64,000 nt of DNA, from the NCBI GenBank assembly GCA_004794655.1, contig SMMW01000617.1:15045501-15109500 (forward strand), given 5' to 3'. The first letter of the stretch is position 1; each line of letters starts with the position of its first letter. This document shows positions 11,944-24,488 of this stretch, one piece after another. The stretch comes from Marisa cornuarietis (taxonomy: Eukaryota > Mollusca > Gastropoda > Architaenioglossa > Ampullariidae). The translations under genes were made by a program, and so were the position numbers. The notes beneath the pieces are model-generated. The model was not told where the DNA came from. It ran no database searches and saw only the letters and a program-made list of their open reading frames with translations.

Positions 11944-14900
11944 ACTCCGCCTGGAAACCCCCCGGGTAACCTGCCGGTCCCAAGCCCGGATGAAGGAGGA
12001 GGGTTGGGCGTGGGGTTAGCAACCCCACCCTGTAAAATAACCTGCTACAGAAACCGCAAAAAGAACATTACCACAACGAGAGCCTGGACGGGAAGATCCC
12101 TCCTTGGAGGGGCCTATGACGTGTGCTGACGAAAGCCCTCGGGAAGTCAGCTCGCCGACCTATCTTCTCACGGCCAAGGCAAAAACCAGGATAGGGACCT
12201 GGAACATCAGAACCCTATACGAGCAAGGTAAATCAGCTCAGGTAGCACAGGAGATGAAGAACTATGGCATCAAGCTCCTTGGCCTGTGCGAGACCAGATG
12301 GAATGGTAGCAGTCAGACCAGACTCTCATCAGGGGAGACTATCATCTACTCTGGACATGAAGATCCTGACCATGACCACTCACAAGGAGTAGCAGTACTG
12401 ATGACACAGGAGGCTGCAAGGGCACTAATAACATGGGAACCAGTTTCTCCACGACTCATGTCAGCTCGGTTCAACTCCAAAGGAAGAAAGATCACCATCA
12501 TCCAGTGCTATGCACCTACCAACGCAGCAAAAGAAGAGGAGAAGGAGGACTTTTACAACTCCCTACAAGCGCTGGTTGATCGTACTCCAAGACGAGACCT
12601 GAAGATCATCATGGGCGACATGAATGCCAAAGTTGGAGATAACAACACGGACAAAGAACACATAATGGGAAAGCACGGTGTGGGCAACTGCAATGAGAAT
12701 GGTGAGCTGTTCACAGACTTCTGCTTGTTCAACGACCTTGTAATCGGAGGCACAGTCTTTCCTCACAAAACCATTCACAAGACCACCTGGACTTCACCAG
12801 ATGGAAATACAGAAAACCAGATCGATCACATCACCATCGATCGACAGTTTCGAAGAAGTCTGCTGGACGTCAGAGTAAAGCGAGGTGCAGATGCAGCCAC
12901 AAACCACCATCTACTTGTGGCAACCATGAAGATAAAGCTGAGGTCCTTCCATGACTCATCGGACAGACCGCACCACAAATTCAACGTGCAGTTCCTCAGA
13001 GATCGGAATAAACAAGAAGAGTTCAACTGCGAAGTAAAAAACAGGTTTGCGGCACTGGAAGGACTCTTGGAAGAAACAGTGACCAACCACTGGACAAGAA
13101 TACAAGAGACCTGGAAAACTTCCTGCACACACGTTCTGGGGAAGAAAGGAAAACAGCATAAGGAATGGCTGAATATAAAGACCTGGCAAAAAATAGAGCA
13201 AAGGAAAGAGCTGAAGCAGAAGATCAACCAATGTCAAGACCAGCAGGAAAAAGAAGAACTCAGAGCAAAATACTGGGAGATAAACAGAGAAGTAAAAAAG
13301 AGCGCAAGAGATGACAAGAGGCAGTTCACACACAAGATGGCAGAAGAGGCAGAACAAGCAGCTGGGCAAAATAACACAAAGAGGCTATATGAAATTACAA
13401 GAATTCTGGCAGGAAGAAAAAACACCAATGCGTGCAGACCAATAAAGGATAAGAATGGCAGCGCCATCACCGGAGATGCAGAAACAAGATCACGCTGGGT
13501 GGAACATTTTGATGAAATACTTAACCGACCATCACCAACAACCACCTTGGACATTCCCCCAGCTGCCAAACAGCTTCAAGTAAACACCAGCCCACCAACC
13601 AAGGCAGAAATCATCAAAGCCATCAAGTCCTTGAAGTCTGGCAAGGCGGCAGGCCCAGATGGCATTCCTGCTGAAGCACTAAAGGCAGATCCAACAGCCG
13701 CAGCAGAGATGTTACACCCACTGCTGAAGAAAATTTGGGAACAGGAACAAGTTCCAGCAGACTGGAAGCTTGGCTACCTAGTAAAGCTACCCAAAAAAGG
13801 CGACCTTACACAGTGCAGCAATTGGCGTGGGATTATGCTGTTGTCCACTCCTAGCAAGGTGCTGACCAGAATCATCCTGGAGAGACTAAAAAATGCCCTA
13901 GACAAGAGACTGCGGCAAGAACAGGCAGGCTTTCGGCAGGGAAAATCATGCATAGACCAAATCGCTACACTACGAAATATTATTGAACAGTCCATTGAAT
14001 GGCAGGCACCACTATACATAACCTTTGTGGATTTTGAGAAAGCCTTTGACTCCGTAGACAGGGAAACCATCTGGAAACTGATGCAGCACTACGGATTTCC
14101 ACCAAAGTTTATTGCCATCATCCAACAGCTGTATGAGGACTCGAAATGCCAGGTGATCCACAACGGAAAGCTGACTGACCCCTTCACAGTGAGGACTGGA
14201 GTGAGGCAAGGATGTATGCTCTCACCGACAATCTTCCTGATCGTCATAGACTGGATCATGAGAAGAACAACCTCTAACAGTAACACGGGCATTCAGTGGA
14301 CCTTCGCCAGGCAACTTGAAGACCTCGACTTTGCAGACGACATCAGCCTGCTGTCCCACAAACAACAACACGCACAAACAAAGCTCACTCGGCTCGCAGA
14401 AGAAGCAGCAATGACGGGCCTGACCATCAACATCAAGAAGACGGAAGTAATGCGGGTCAACAACAAGCAAGAAGCCCCACTACAACTGCATGGGGAATGC
14501 ATTACAGAGTCTGACCGTTTCACCTACCTTGGCAGCATAGTCAGCAAAATGGAGGTTCAGATGAGGATGCAAGAAGCCGAACAAACAAAGCCAGGCTTGC
14601 ATTCCACACCCTACGACCTACCTGGAACTCCAAAGCTCTATCTTTACACACCAAGATCCGCATCTTTAACACAAATGTAAAGGCAATACTTCTATATGGA
14701 TCCGAGACATGGCTGGTGACAAATGCCATTACTAACAAGATACAGACATTCGTCAACAGATGTCTGCGCCACATCCTCAACATCAGATGGCCTGATAAGA
14801 TCTCCAATATAGACCTGTGGGAGAGAACCAATCAAAAACCTGCTAGCCAAGACATCAGGAAGCGGAAGTGGGGCTGGATTGGTCACACCTTACGAAAGCC

Positions 14901-15124
14901 AGCCGACAACTTAACAAGACAAGCTCTGGGCTGGAACCCACAGGGGAGGCGCAGGGCTGGGAGACCCAGAGAGACGTGGAGGAGATCAGTCCACAGAGAG
15001 GCAGAGACAGCTGGCATGACATGGTCCCAACTAGAAAGGAGTGCCCAGAACCGGGTCCGTTGGCGGGGTGTGGTTGCGGCCCTATGCTCCACTGGGAGCG
15101 TACAGGAATAAGAAGAAGAAGAAG
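11944..15124 (+). mobile_element. Nearly full-length RTE-like LINE retrotransposon (3,181 bp)
   Basis: The element lies between perfect 13-bp target-site duplications (11931-11943 and 15125-15137). It has a GC-rich 5' leader of about 170 bp, one long frame encoding an AP-like endonuclease then a reverse transcriptase, and a very short 3' UTR ending in an (AGA)n/(GAA)n tail at 15109-15126. One open frame, about 3.2 kb and a short simple-repeat tail are typical of the RTE clade. Base composition is more GC-rich than the flanks. The coding frame has one frameshift and one changed catalytic residue, so this copy is probably not autonomous, but the intact duplication and long open frame suggest a fairly recent insertion. 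The clade assignment is by eye. Confidence 0.88.
12116..15111 (+). pseudogene. RTE-like endonuclease-reverse transcriptase, single frameshift
   Basis: This encodes the endonuclease that nicks the target and the reverse transcriptase that copies the element RNA. I start at the first ATG, 12116; the frame is open further upstream without another ATG. Numbered from that Met, the endonuclease comes first: GTWNIRTL, CETRW, MGDMNAKVG and NQIDHI. The expected Ser/Thr-Asp-His motif reads TNHH, with Asn at residue 263. The reverse transcriptase follows with GKAAGPDGIPAEAL, NWRGIMLL, EQAGFR, FVDFEKAFDSVD, GVRQGCMLSP and the catalytic FADD (residues 739-742). At about 14548 the reading moves from frame 2 to frame 1, consistent with one missing base. 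The C-terminal domain resumes with LYGSETW, WGWIGHTLR and GRPRETW, and ends at TAA 15109-15111. As it stands the first frame terminates at 14680. Confidence 0.85.
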
Positions 15125-15137
15125 AAACACTTACCTA
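15125..15137. repeat. Right target-site duplication of the RTE-like LINE
   Basis: AAACACTTACCTA is identical to 11931-11943 and lies directly after the (GAA)n tail. Confidence 0.9.
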
Positions 15138-16325
15138 GTTTCACTGCGATCAAATCGACAATCTGTATTAGAAGCTCAGGTGGAACTGAACTGTTTAGCT
15201 GAATTAGTGTGATAAAGTACAGTTTTGAGCTAAGTGACTGAGATGAGGAAGAAGAAGAGAAAGAGAGAAAGAGAGAAATATCTGCTGGACAGCATTTCAA
15301 AACGAAGCCATTGAACAGCAAGCAACTCAAGTTTATCCCCTTTGACATTCTGGCACAGCACTCATGATTCCATTTGAACAGTTTAACCTCCTGTCGGTTT
15401 AATCCAGGGTTACACTGGGACCGCGATATGACCAGACCAAACTCTTCGATTTAAATTCATAGGGTGTTTTTTTTCCCTCAAACACTCATTTCAAACGTTG
15501 CTAACTTTTACCAACTTCTCCTCACCGCAGGCTTAATCCCAGCACATTTGTTCGTTGGCTGTCGCAAAGCCGCATGGGAGAATTTTGACATTTCCACGCT
15601 TTGGTGCAATAATCGTTACACGTGGCAGCAAAGGCATTGCGGCGAACCCCCTGTAAAGATGAGCGTGGTGGAGATGAAAATGTTCTCTTAAAATTAAAGG
15701 TCAAAGACGTCGTATTCTCTGCTCTAAAGGCTATTCTCGCAGTCTGTTACCTTCTTCAATTATTTCAGAGCCAGAAGATTATTTTTTTTTTGAGGGAGGG
15801 GTACGCTTTACTGGTAACAGGAGAGGTAGTTCCTGCCATGACTGTAATATAATTTCTTTTCAAACCACAAGTTTACAAATTCAGGTACGCAGACACATTC
15901 ACATATTGACAGGTTGAGACACGCGTGGTGGTTTACGTGAATACATTCATGAACCTTTTACTACTTCAAAACTAAAAATGTTTGAAGAACGTAGGAAATC
16001 GAGAACAAGCTCAGGCACACAGAGCAGAAAACAAAACACACAGAGGCGTCAGCGCGCGCGCACACACACACACAAACCATGTGTAACGTCTCAGACGAAG
16101 TTTCTTAAAAACTTTGATCAGCATCACTGCTAACTCAGTTTGTTGAGCCTACGCCATGTACACATGTATTTACATATCTTTTCAATCTCACGTTGTCTAA
16201 AATCAAAGATTACCCCATTGCCAGTATACTTTTATTAACCTCACAAACATTTCACTTTATTGGGTTCCACGAACCTTTGCTATCTTTATCTTTGTGGTAG
16301 ACTTTAGTCTGTGTGCTGTGGATTT

Positions 16326-16384
16326 TATGATGATGATAATAATAATAATAATGTTAATAATAATAATGCCTTATTATTATTATT
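16326..16384. repeat. (AAT)n facing (ATT)n, short inverted simple repeat
   Basis: An AATAATAAT run is followed by TGCC and then TTATTATTATTATT, so the two arms could pair as a short hairpin. Confidence 0.85.
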
Positions 16385-16517
16385 GTAATTCATCTTGCTG
16401 GTGACCTTCAGAATGCTTCCTCTTGACTGTGAACGATTAAAGACCCACCCGACTGTGAATATTTTTTTTTAAATGACTGGGTCTAGTGAATTGCATCATA
16501 CTAATGACAGAAAATTT

Positions 16518-16585
16518 GATGATGATGATGATGATGATGACGATGATGACGACGACGACGACGACGACGATGATGATGATGATGA
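16518..16585. repeat. (GAT)n/(GAC)n microsatellite
   Basis: About 68 bp of GAT units with a central block of GAC units. Confidence 0.95.
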
Positions 16586-17332
16586 AGTTTGAAGCGTGGA
16601 CAACGCCTTTTTTGTGTGAGTAACAATATACACAGTTTTTAAAATTTAATATATATTGATAAACACTGGTTTGTATATACGTGATATATCATGTCGTGCA
16701 TGTTAAGATTTGAAAGACATACAAGGCTGGTGACAGACAACAAAGGAAGACTCATAAGCAGCTACGATGGTCACATAACCATAGGTGCCTGCTTTATGAA
16801 TGAGGAAATACCATAGGCAGGCAAGATTCTTTCCCTCGTCGGTTAATCCGTTGAGAATTTTGTTAAGACAAAACGAATTTTTTTAAAAGATAGTTTATAC
16901 TTTGAGAGCTTCCATAATGTCAGAATAGAACTAGACCGTGAGAGTTAAATCAGCTTGATATCTGATAAACAGAACATTTTACATGGCTGCATGAACACCA
17001 AGGTTTAAGACACAACACTCCCTTGGCAAACATCAATCACGCAAGAAAACAAACAGGAATAAAAAGTAATTTTGAATATTATTTGCAAAAGGCAGTTACA
17101 AATTTACACATGTTTTTTTCGAGGTACAAAAAGATCGGCAAACATCGCTTTCAGACAAAGACATTCTCAAAGAAAAAAAAAACTGTGACATTGTGCAACA
17201 GCATACCCTAATCACGATTCCATCTCAACTCTTACCATGACATCCGGGATTTAACCAGCTTCTGCCTGTAACGACCAAACGAGAGCTTATCTCTCTTTCA
17301 AACAGTTTATTTGCGTAGATTCTGGGTTTCTA

Positions 17333-17647
17333 TTATCTTGTAATGAACCGCATATAAAGATCTGACAACGCTTCTGCATCCAGCTGGGTCTTTAAGCGTG
17401 CATAATGCATGTCATTGACGATAACATACTTGCTCACATACTCAGCAAGAGCACAGTTACCTTCCCTTTGCCATTCCCTCCGTCCAGACTTTGCTTGTGC
17501 GCTTGTCACATCAAAGAAAGGTTTGATTACTGCCTCCAAGTCTAACTCCAGTCTCCCTACGTGCACCGACAGAGGACTGGGTGGCGCCGATAATGAGAAG
17601 GCTCTATGCCTTGAAGTTGCAAGTTCTGAGAGTTGTTTGCCTGAAGG
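17333..17647 (-). CDS. Tentative terminal coding exon, unknown protein
   Basis: On the minus strand a frame stays open from about 17660 down to a TAA at 17333-17335. It would encode a C-terminal segment containing GRLELDLEAVIKPFFDVTSA, GNCALAEYVSKYV and a final SDLYMRFITR. A polyadenylation signal AATAAA lies on the same strand at 17311-17306, about 22 bp after the stop. Two possible splice acceptors, CCCTTCAG and CTCTCAG, lie at about 17633-17648. The stretch is more GC-rich than its surroundings. I do not recognise the family and see no other exon. An overlapping plus-strand frame (17409-17702) is a competing reading, so this remains a weak call. Confidence 0.3.
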   Translation of the reverse strand, partial: PSGKQLSELATSRHRAFSLSAPPSPLSVHVGRLELDLEAVIKPFFDVTSAQAKSGRREWQREGNCALAEYVSKYVIVNDMHYARLKTQLDAEALSDLYMRFITR

Positions 17648-19076
17648 GCTTGTCAGCGCAGCGCGCGGTGCTCACTGGGATTTTGACTCTGCAGACGCAT
17701 AAACAGCCGCAAACTCTCGTTCCTCGGACTTATCCACGTGGCTCAACCATTGACTTTAAATTGAAGCCAATGGACTCGACTTAATACCTCAGCCGGAAGT
17801 TCGTCACGACCGTCTTAACCTTTAACCCTCACAAAGCTGAACATCAGATACACGAAAATGATGTACGTGTTTGATGTAAAAAATGCTGGAGGACAAAAAT
17901 GGACCATTTACTTATTTGTTTAACTAGAGGTTTTTAATATTCATTTGTGCATACTGCTCATAATTAACAATATTTTGTAAAATTTATGAAATGATAACTT
18001 TTACACAATCTTATCGTAACCAACTGGTCACAGTAGCAAAAATAAAAGTGTACTTTATTAGAAACTAGAAAACTTAATATTTAGTCATGGTCAAAATCAT
18101 ACTGGGATTTTTCTTTAATTTTTGTAAAAGTAAAAAGTCATTAAAAGTCAAGAATATTACTAATAACGATCACAGATCCAACAGAATGAACACTCACAAA
18201 ATAAATTAACAAGCGAAAATTATAGAAGTCGGTTATAACACGACAGCACCAAATCACTGCAAATGTAAGTGATAGTCTACTTGATAAAGTACTTTAAAAG
18301 TTTTAACTGTATACATTTTTTTTAATTACTTTTCCTTTGTCTCTTACATTTGATTACTTGGCGGTTCTCTGTGAAGCAGTATCCAGGGTTTATACGGAGA
18401 TCTGACACTTCATCAAACCCGTGAACTGATGACGGGGCTGGAAGGTTAGTATTCTGTCAGCCAACTATACTTTCTTTTCTCCCCTGACTTGGGCAATTAT
18501 ATATTTTAACTATTATTTAAACGTTCTGAAGTTCTGTAGCGCAGTGATAGCTTCGCTGATATGCTCAAGTCACGTGATAGATTCTCATTATATTTTCCGC
18601 TTAAAAAAAGGAAATTTCTTCTTTGTTCTAGAGATCGTTCGTGATTTTTTATATTTTTTTTATATTTTGTTTGTTTGAGATTAGAAATACTGCAGAAGTT
18701 AGCATTAGGGTTTAGGTTCTATACTTGACCGAGGTATAGATGTTTGGTTATCTTCTTAGTGTGGTCCCAGTAATAAACTTTGTCCACATGTCCAAGTAAA
18801 AGAGTGTTCGGAACGACGAGGTCTACCTGATGCGATGGTGAGGAAAGAAGTGATGCAACATGCTGCAAGTGACAAAACAAATCTGTGGAACGGTACTGAC
18901 AAAAAAGTTCCTAAACTTAACTTGGACGGATTTGAATTACGAAGGACTCAACGAAAGGTCTTGATTACAATTATTTTTTTTTCTTTCTTTCTTGTCCTAA
19001 CATTACAAAGATTAGGTTTCTCGCCCGTCGAACACAAATAGAATGAGATCTTCAGACAAGCGCCAGCATAAGCGAA

Positions 19077-19077
<1 letters not shown>

Positions 19078-19126
<49 letters not shown>
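19078..19126. repeat. (AC)n microsatellite
   Basis: An uninterrupted 49-bp AC run followed by (TC)n at 19128-19139. Confidence 0.95.
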
Positions 19127-19127
<1 letters not shown>

Positions 19128-19233
19128 TCTCTCTCTCTCGTTCTCTGACAAACACACTCTAACAAAGTCCCCCCAGACGCATACACATTATGCAGCTAGC
19201 ACTGGCGCACGCATAACACACACATACGCACGC

Positions 19234-19235
<2 letters not shown>

Positions 19236-19266
<31 letters not shown>
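19236..19266. repeat. (AC)n microsatellite
   Basis: A 31-bp AC run, 110 bp from the previous one and flanked by degenerate ACGC units. Confidence 0.9.
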
Positions 19267-19267
<1 letters not shown>

Positions 19268-20639
19268 CGCAGATGAAGAAGAGGATCATTAACCCTTTCG
19301 TTCCTAATGATCCCCAGTAGAGCAATTGACTTCTCTCATTTACTCTGCGGTTGTTATTTGGACAAAGGCTAGTCAAGACCCAATCTAGCTCGTGCTGAGT
19401 CATCTAGCATAGACAGTCAGAAAGGAAGGATAAAAGACAGGAAAGATGAAGCACACACTGATAGCCGAAGCATCAAGTTCAAAGTTCATCAAGTTGAAGC
19501 TGAACTATCAACCGACTGAGAAACTGCCTGATTCGGGTGGAGGAAGTGCAAAGATTTTAACCAGTTATGCCGCATGGCTTTGCTACAATGTTAGAGATCC
19601 CACTATGCATGTGGTTCATATCAAGAACATGTCCTCAACTGTAACCAAAAGATTGGCGAACTAAAATTACATCAATCAGTTCAAGGGTATGCCATGTTAT
19701 TATTGAACACATTACTGAACAATTCCTGGGAACTATTTTAGCGATAGAGTTGTTATTATTATAGATATTATAGTACTGTCAGCTCATTATGTAGTCATTA
19801 GTATCATGCTATATCCTATCTCATTTTGACATGAAATGAATAAAAATTATTTTAATTGTCTGAAAGTTCAGAGGGGAATGACACATTGTGGTTCAGGCTC
19901 ATAATTAAAAGAATGTCACTTAAATATAAATTAAAAAATTAAATCAATATTAAAAGAATTTGTAAACGCTTACACAAAACTGTCAAGTCAAACTTTGTGT
20001 CTTTTTGCTGTCTGCACCTGCGACAATTCGTTCGTGTGAGTGGAAACACATGACATATTAAGGGAGGAAACTCTGTCTCAAAACCATATTTAGAATGATG
20101 GATTGAAGTGGCTAGGAGAAACAAAACGCTAGTTTTTTCTGTATGGTTTCAGGGTCAGAGACAAAAGTTTTGATTTCTTGAATTATTCAAACCAGATGCT
20201 CACTCTCACTAACAAAGGTTACTGGGTAGATTTCACGACAAAAACACAATTGTTCAAACCAGGTTAGTCCATATTGTCAAGAAAGACTTTTTCATTGAGA
20301 TATGCAAAGAAATGGGTGTAAATCGCTATCGCAAAACAAATAACAAAAAACAAGCAATGTTAATGAAATAAGTGGAGGGATTTTACACAAAATAGTTCTG
20401 TACGTCGTCCTTGTAGCCACACGAAGATTTTTCTGACTAGAGGCTCAAAAATTTAGGTGGAAAATGCTGAAAAATTTTCGCCTGGGCAACTTTCTGAAAG
20501 AATAGTTTTAAACAGCGGACTGCCAGGGTAATCACTAGATAGCAGAAAATAATTAACTGGGGATGTGATATTTTTATTAACAAATAATGGACGCTGAGGA
20601 AACAAGGAAAGGGTGCTCTCAGATGTAAGGAGGCTTCTT

Positions 20640-20770
20640 TTAGAATGAAAGAGAAAGTAGAAAGAAAAAACAAACTAAAGAAAGACAAACAAATAAATTT
20701 ACAAATAAAGGAGGAAGGAAGAAAGAAAAGAACGACCAAAAGAAGAAAAAAAAAGAAAAAAAAGCTAAAA
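20640..20770. repeat. Purine-rich (AAAG/GAAA) tract
   Basis: About 130 bp in which the plus strand is almost entirely A and G, with AAAG, GGAA and AAAC units. Confidence 0.75.
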
Positions 20771-21126
20771 CTGTAAGGTTATAAGCTTGACAAGACACTG
20801 CAAATTCGTCCAGTCAAGAAAGAAATCCTTCCGTTACACGGCAGGGACCGACTGTTCATGGGTAACAGGTACAATGAGAAAAAGAAACATCGTGAGTAGA
20901 CTGAAGAGCTCTATACTTCGTCAGAAGTGTTTCTACTCTGTCTCCACACCGGGCAGGGGATCGACTGGCGGCCACTCCCACAAAATATCAGAACAGACCA
21001 GGACGAAATCTGTGTGACAGGCTTCCTAATGAGATTTCCTCAGCTTAAAAACGCAAAAAAATATCACACAAAACAAAATTTCTTTGAAATAAAAAGGAAA
21101 AGATGCTAAAAAATAGATTGTCGCAA

Positions 21127-21128
<2 letters not shown>

Positions 21129-21176
<48 letters not shown>
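21129..21176. repeat. (GT)n microsatellite
   Basis: An uninterrupted 48-bp GT run. Confidence 0.97.
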
Positions 21177-21179
<3 letters not shown>

Positions 21180-22043
21180 AGCTTGTCTACACATCTGCAC
21201 ACACCTCACTTTTAATTTTTTTTTAAACCAAAGGGTACCTGCGGCTGCAGTGGCTCATCTTCAACAATGTTTCCAGATAGACACCCGTGTTTTATTTCTT
21301 TGCAGACAGTCTTTTTTAACAGACTCACTTTTCCCTTCGGTTAGCGTCACAACAACATGCTTTTTTTAAATAATTTTCGTAAACAAATATTTCAACCCTT
21401 GCCTTTAAACCAGCTCTGCTAATGAAGTTTGTATTGATCCCAGGTCGAGATTCACTTCAAATTTCGTCAATGCTTAATGAACGCCGCCTACGGGCAGCTT
21501 CCAAAGACGACATACATGCGGTAGGCCAGGGGGGGAGGCGTAGAACGGGTGAGGCCAATTATGTCTACCTTCTTTCACTTCAAAGTAAGTGCGAAACATG
21601 ACACTTGCTCCCCGGGAGTTCGACATTGATCGATTTTTAAGCAGCCCAAACCGAGGCTGCGACCTGATTTACGAGAGGAGCGCGCGCGGCTCTGGGGATC
21701 AGGGGAGTCTTTCCAGCTCATCTCACACTCCTCCATCACTCTAGCGACGTTCATTTTTCGTTACTGGTTCGGCTCATTCCTCTCTTTTGTCTTCCTCACG
21801 GTGACTGGGTCCCTTGCCTCCCTTCTTTATCACCATGTGTCTTCCTATCTTTGTCTTTACATGTCACATCCGTTTTGTCCTTTTATCGCTCTTTTCCGCT
21901 GCCACTTAACCAGTTTCTTTGTTGTCTTCATTTGGTCTTTCTTCTCAGTAATGTTTTTTTTATATTTTGTATTCTTTTTCCTTCACTGTCTGTCTCTCGT
22001 TTGTGAACTTTTTACGGGCGCGCGCAGGCAAAAGCAAACATGT

Positions 22044-22044
<1 letters not shown>

Positions 22045-22097
<53 letters not shown>
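22045..22097. repeat. (CA)n microsatellite
   Basis: An uninterrupted 53-bp CA run followed by an (ACAG)n patch at 22117-22128. Confidence 0.97.
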
Positions 22098-22099
<2 letters not shown>

Positions 22100-22236
22100 C
22101 GCTTACACAAGTAAACAGACAGACAGACACAAATGCTGCAAGCAGAAGTACACGTAAGCACGTAAGCTGATGGTCTCTCTTTCTCTTTTCCACACACACA
22201 CGTCCCCGAAGAGAAGCAGAGGCCACCCCCACCAAA

Positions 22237-22275
22237 AAAACAAACAAACAAACAAACAAACAAACAAACAAACAA
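22237..22275. repeat. (CAAA)n microsatellite
   Basis: CAAA units repeated about nine times, 140 bp after the preceding CA array. Confidence 0.93.
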
Positions 22276-22643
22276 AAAACACCCTCATAACTGATGCCAC
22301 ATAAAGCACTAATATATCTCTCGCCTCCTCGTTTTATAGCTCTCTTGTTCGCAGTCACGCAGTCTCTCTACCAATTCTCTCTTTCTGTCGCTGGTGTGTG
22401 TGAAGATGTGGAGGTGAATGTGTGTATAAGGAAGGCAGAGACAGAAAGATGGGACAGGGGGTTGAAAGGTATTATAGGGGTGTCGAAGTTGGTGTGCAGC
22501 CTTATAATCTTCTCTAGTGTGTCTTTGCTGTATAATTATATATGTCTATGTGTGAAAATGCAGGTGAATTATGAATGACAATTGTATAGATTTGGGGGTA
22601 AAGCCAGATTTGAGTGGGTTCTCGCTCCTTAAAGCAATTAAGA

Positions 22644-22670
22644 TATGTCTATGTCTATGTCTATGACACA

Positions 22671-22738
<68 letters not shown>
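22644..22738. repeat. (TATGTC)n then (AC)n compound microsatellite
   Basis: Three to four TATGTC hexamers (22644-22665) are followed by a 67-bp AC run. Confidence 0.93.
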
Positions 22739-22740
<2 letters not shown>

Positions 22741-24324
22741 TTTTTTTCTTCATTTTTCTCACTGATATGTAACTAATTTTTCTATCCGTAACCCAGATTC
22801 TACCTTTTATTTTACTCCCTTTTAAAAATTGTCTTTTTTTGTTAAATCTTCTTTCCCATTAAAATTCTCATTCTATCGTGGAAACTTAATATTTAACCCC
22901 CGATTTCTTACTTATCTTTATCCAGAAGTAGAAATTTCTATAGTTCAATCATCAATGATCCCGCGTGTTTTCTGAAACATTATTCCTTCTTTCCAGCAAC
23001 GATTCTCCTACCAACAAGTATATAAAGCAAAATTTACCCAAAAGTTTTAGATATCTACAGCAGTACTCTAGTCACAAACTGCTGTGATTCTGATGAAAAA
23101 AATTAATTCTTAAAAGGCATTAAAATGAAACTTACTATAAACGTCAAAATACATGTTGCTAATTGTTAATGAATATTATAAGAATGTGTGTTATCTGAAG
23201 CTAATGGATAATCAGTTTTTCTGTACATAACATTCTTAAAAAAGTAAGTTTGAATGGTTGAGAAAAACATCAACACAGATTTTTCAGCAGTGTTATCAGT
23301 GGGTTTTTTCCGGATGTGAAACAAAAGAATTGCGCATGCGGAGTATGGCCACATGGAGTGGATCCAAGCTGAAACCTATTTAATAGGCATAAAAAGATGG
23401 TTCCCTCGAAATTGGTTAGAACCCCCATTCTTTACATTAGGGAGTTGAAACATTTCGGAGGGCAAAAGGCGTCAAGGAAGCTAGAATGAGAGTCGAAACC
23501 ACAATTCCACAATTCTGTTACAGAATATAAAAAAACGAGCAGATGATGAAAATAATTTTGAAGATGACCCGAATGATGACATACTGATGCGTGGTACGGT
23601 GAAGGTGTGGGAGGACAAGCAGGATCTTTTCAGGGGCAGTAACCACGAAGCAGAGGTAAGGCTACCGCAGGGTTAGCAATGGACCAAAGTGTTGTGAGCT
23701 TCTGGAATATGTAACAGGCGCACATCAAACAGGTCGTCTGGTGATGATGTGGTCCCCGTCTTGCGTATGGGTGGGTCTACAACTAACACGACAGAGGGTT
23801 TTCGAGTGTACTGAAATATTTTCCCGATTCGTCTGAGGTGCAAAACAAGCGGCTGAAATAGGTTTTGATTAGATTCTTTGTGTGAAAACAGGATCGTTTC
23901 AAGGAAACGTTTTATGAAGAACTATCCATGTTTCCAAGCCACTAAAGACCACTATAAATGAGACAAATAACTTTCCATAGGAAAATAACATAAAGAAGAA
24001 CTCAGATAAAGCTTATATAGGAGATCCATACGCCCACGATCAAGTACACGAAGAGTTAGAACGTATTTTCAGGCAGGAAACAGGATGCATTGCAGGGGTT
24101 GACAAGTCGTAGTGAGCAGGAAATCGGAACAAGAGCTTCTTTCAGACCGAAGATGAAAGTAAAGATTTTTGTCAACGTGCTCAAGGAATTCTATTGTCGT
24201 TTTGAATGGAATGATTTAAAGGATACGTTATTGACCGTGGTATGTTTTCAAGCAAGGACTGAAGTAGTGGTGATTAAGTTGGCTTTAAGACTGAAGTTGA
24301 GCACCTGCTGAAACAACACGGACT

Positions 24325-24488
24325 CAGCTCCAGGTTGGCGGACGGCTCTTGAGGCCGTGCGGAGCTCAGCTCTGTTCTGTCTTTATCCAACTTTTCACAA
24401 CCGTCCTATAAACTCCTGACAGCAAAACATGTAGGTCAGTTTCTCTCACTAGACAATAAAATTGTATAGTATTGTATTGTAGGTATTG
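24325..24488 (+). mobile_element. Possible LINE 3' end with (TATTG)n tail
   Basis: The stretch GGAGCTCAGCTCTGTTCTGTC leads to ACAATAAAATTGTATAGTATTGTATTGTA. An AATAAA followed by short TATTG-type units is a common 3' end for animal LINEs. No reverse transcriptase is recognisable upstream, so this rests on the tail alone. Confidence 0.3.

Larger units (their letters stand above)
15138..17300. other. No recognised gene; trinucleotide repeats
   Basis: Unique-looking AT-rich DNA. Two trinucleotide arrays are listed separately. Open frames at 15464-15852 have no recognisable domain. Confidence 0.5.
17703..21128. other. No recognised gene
   Basis: AT-rich DNA with (CA)n arrays (listed) and an A-rich purine tract at 20640-20770. 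Open frames here are short and without domains. Confidence 0.5.

Noticed and set aside
12826..14831. Several minus-strand frames opposite the LINE
   Set aside because: They are antisense shadows of the endonuclease-reverse transcriptase, whose catalytic motifs are in order on the plus strand.
18537..18592. tRNA-like sequence with TAGCGCAGTGATAGC and GATAGATTCTC
   Set aside because: It resembles A and B boxes, but the B box is poor and no cloverleaf could be drawn. Too weak to call a tRNA or SINE.
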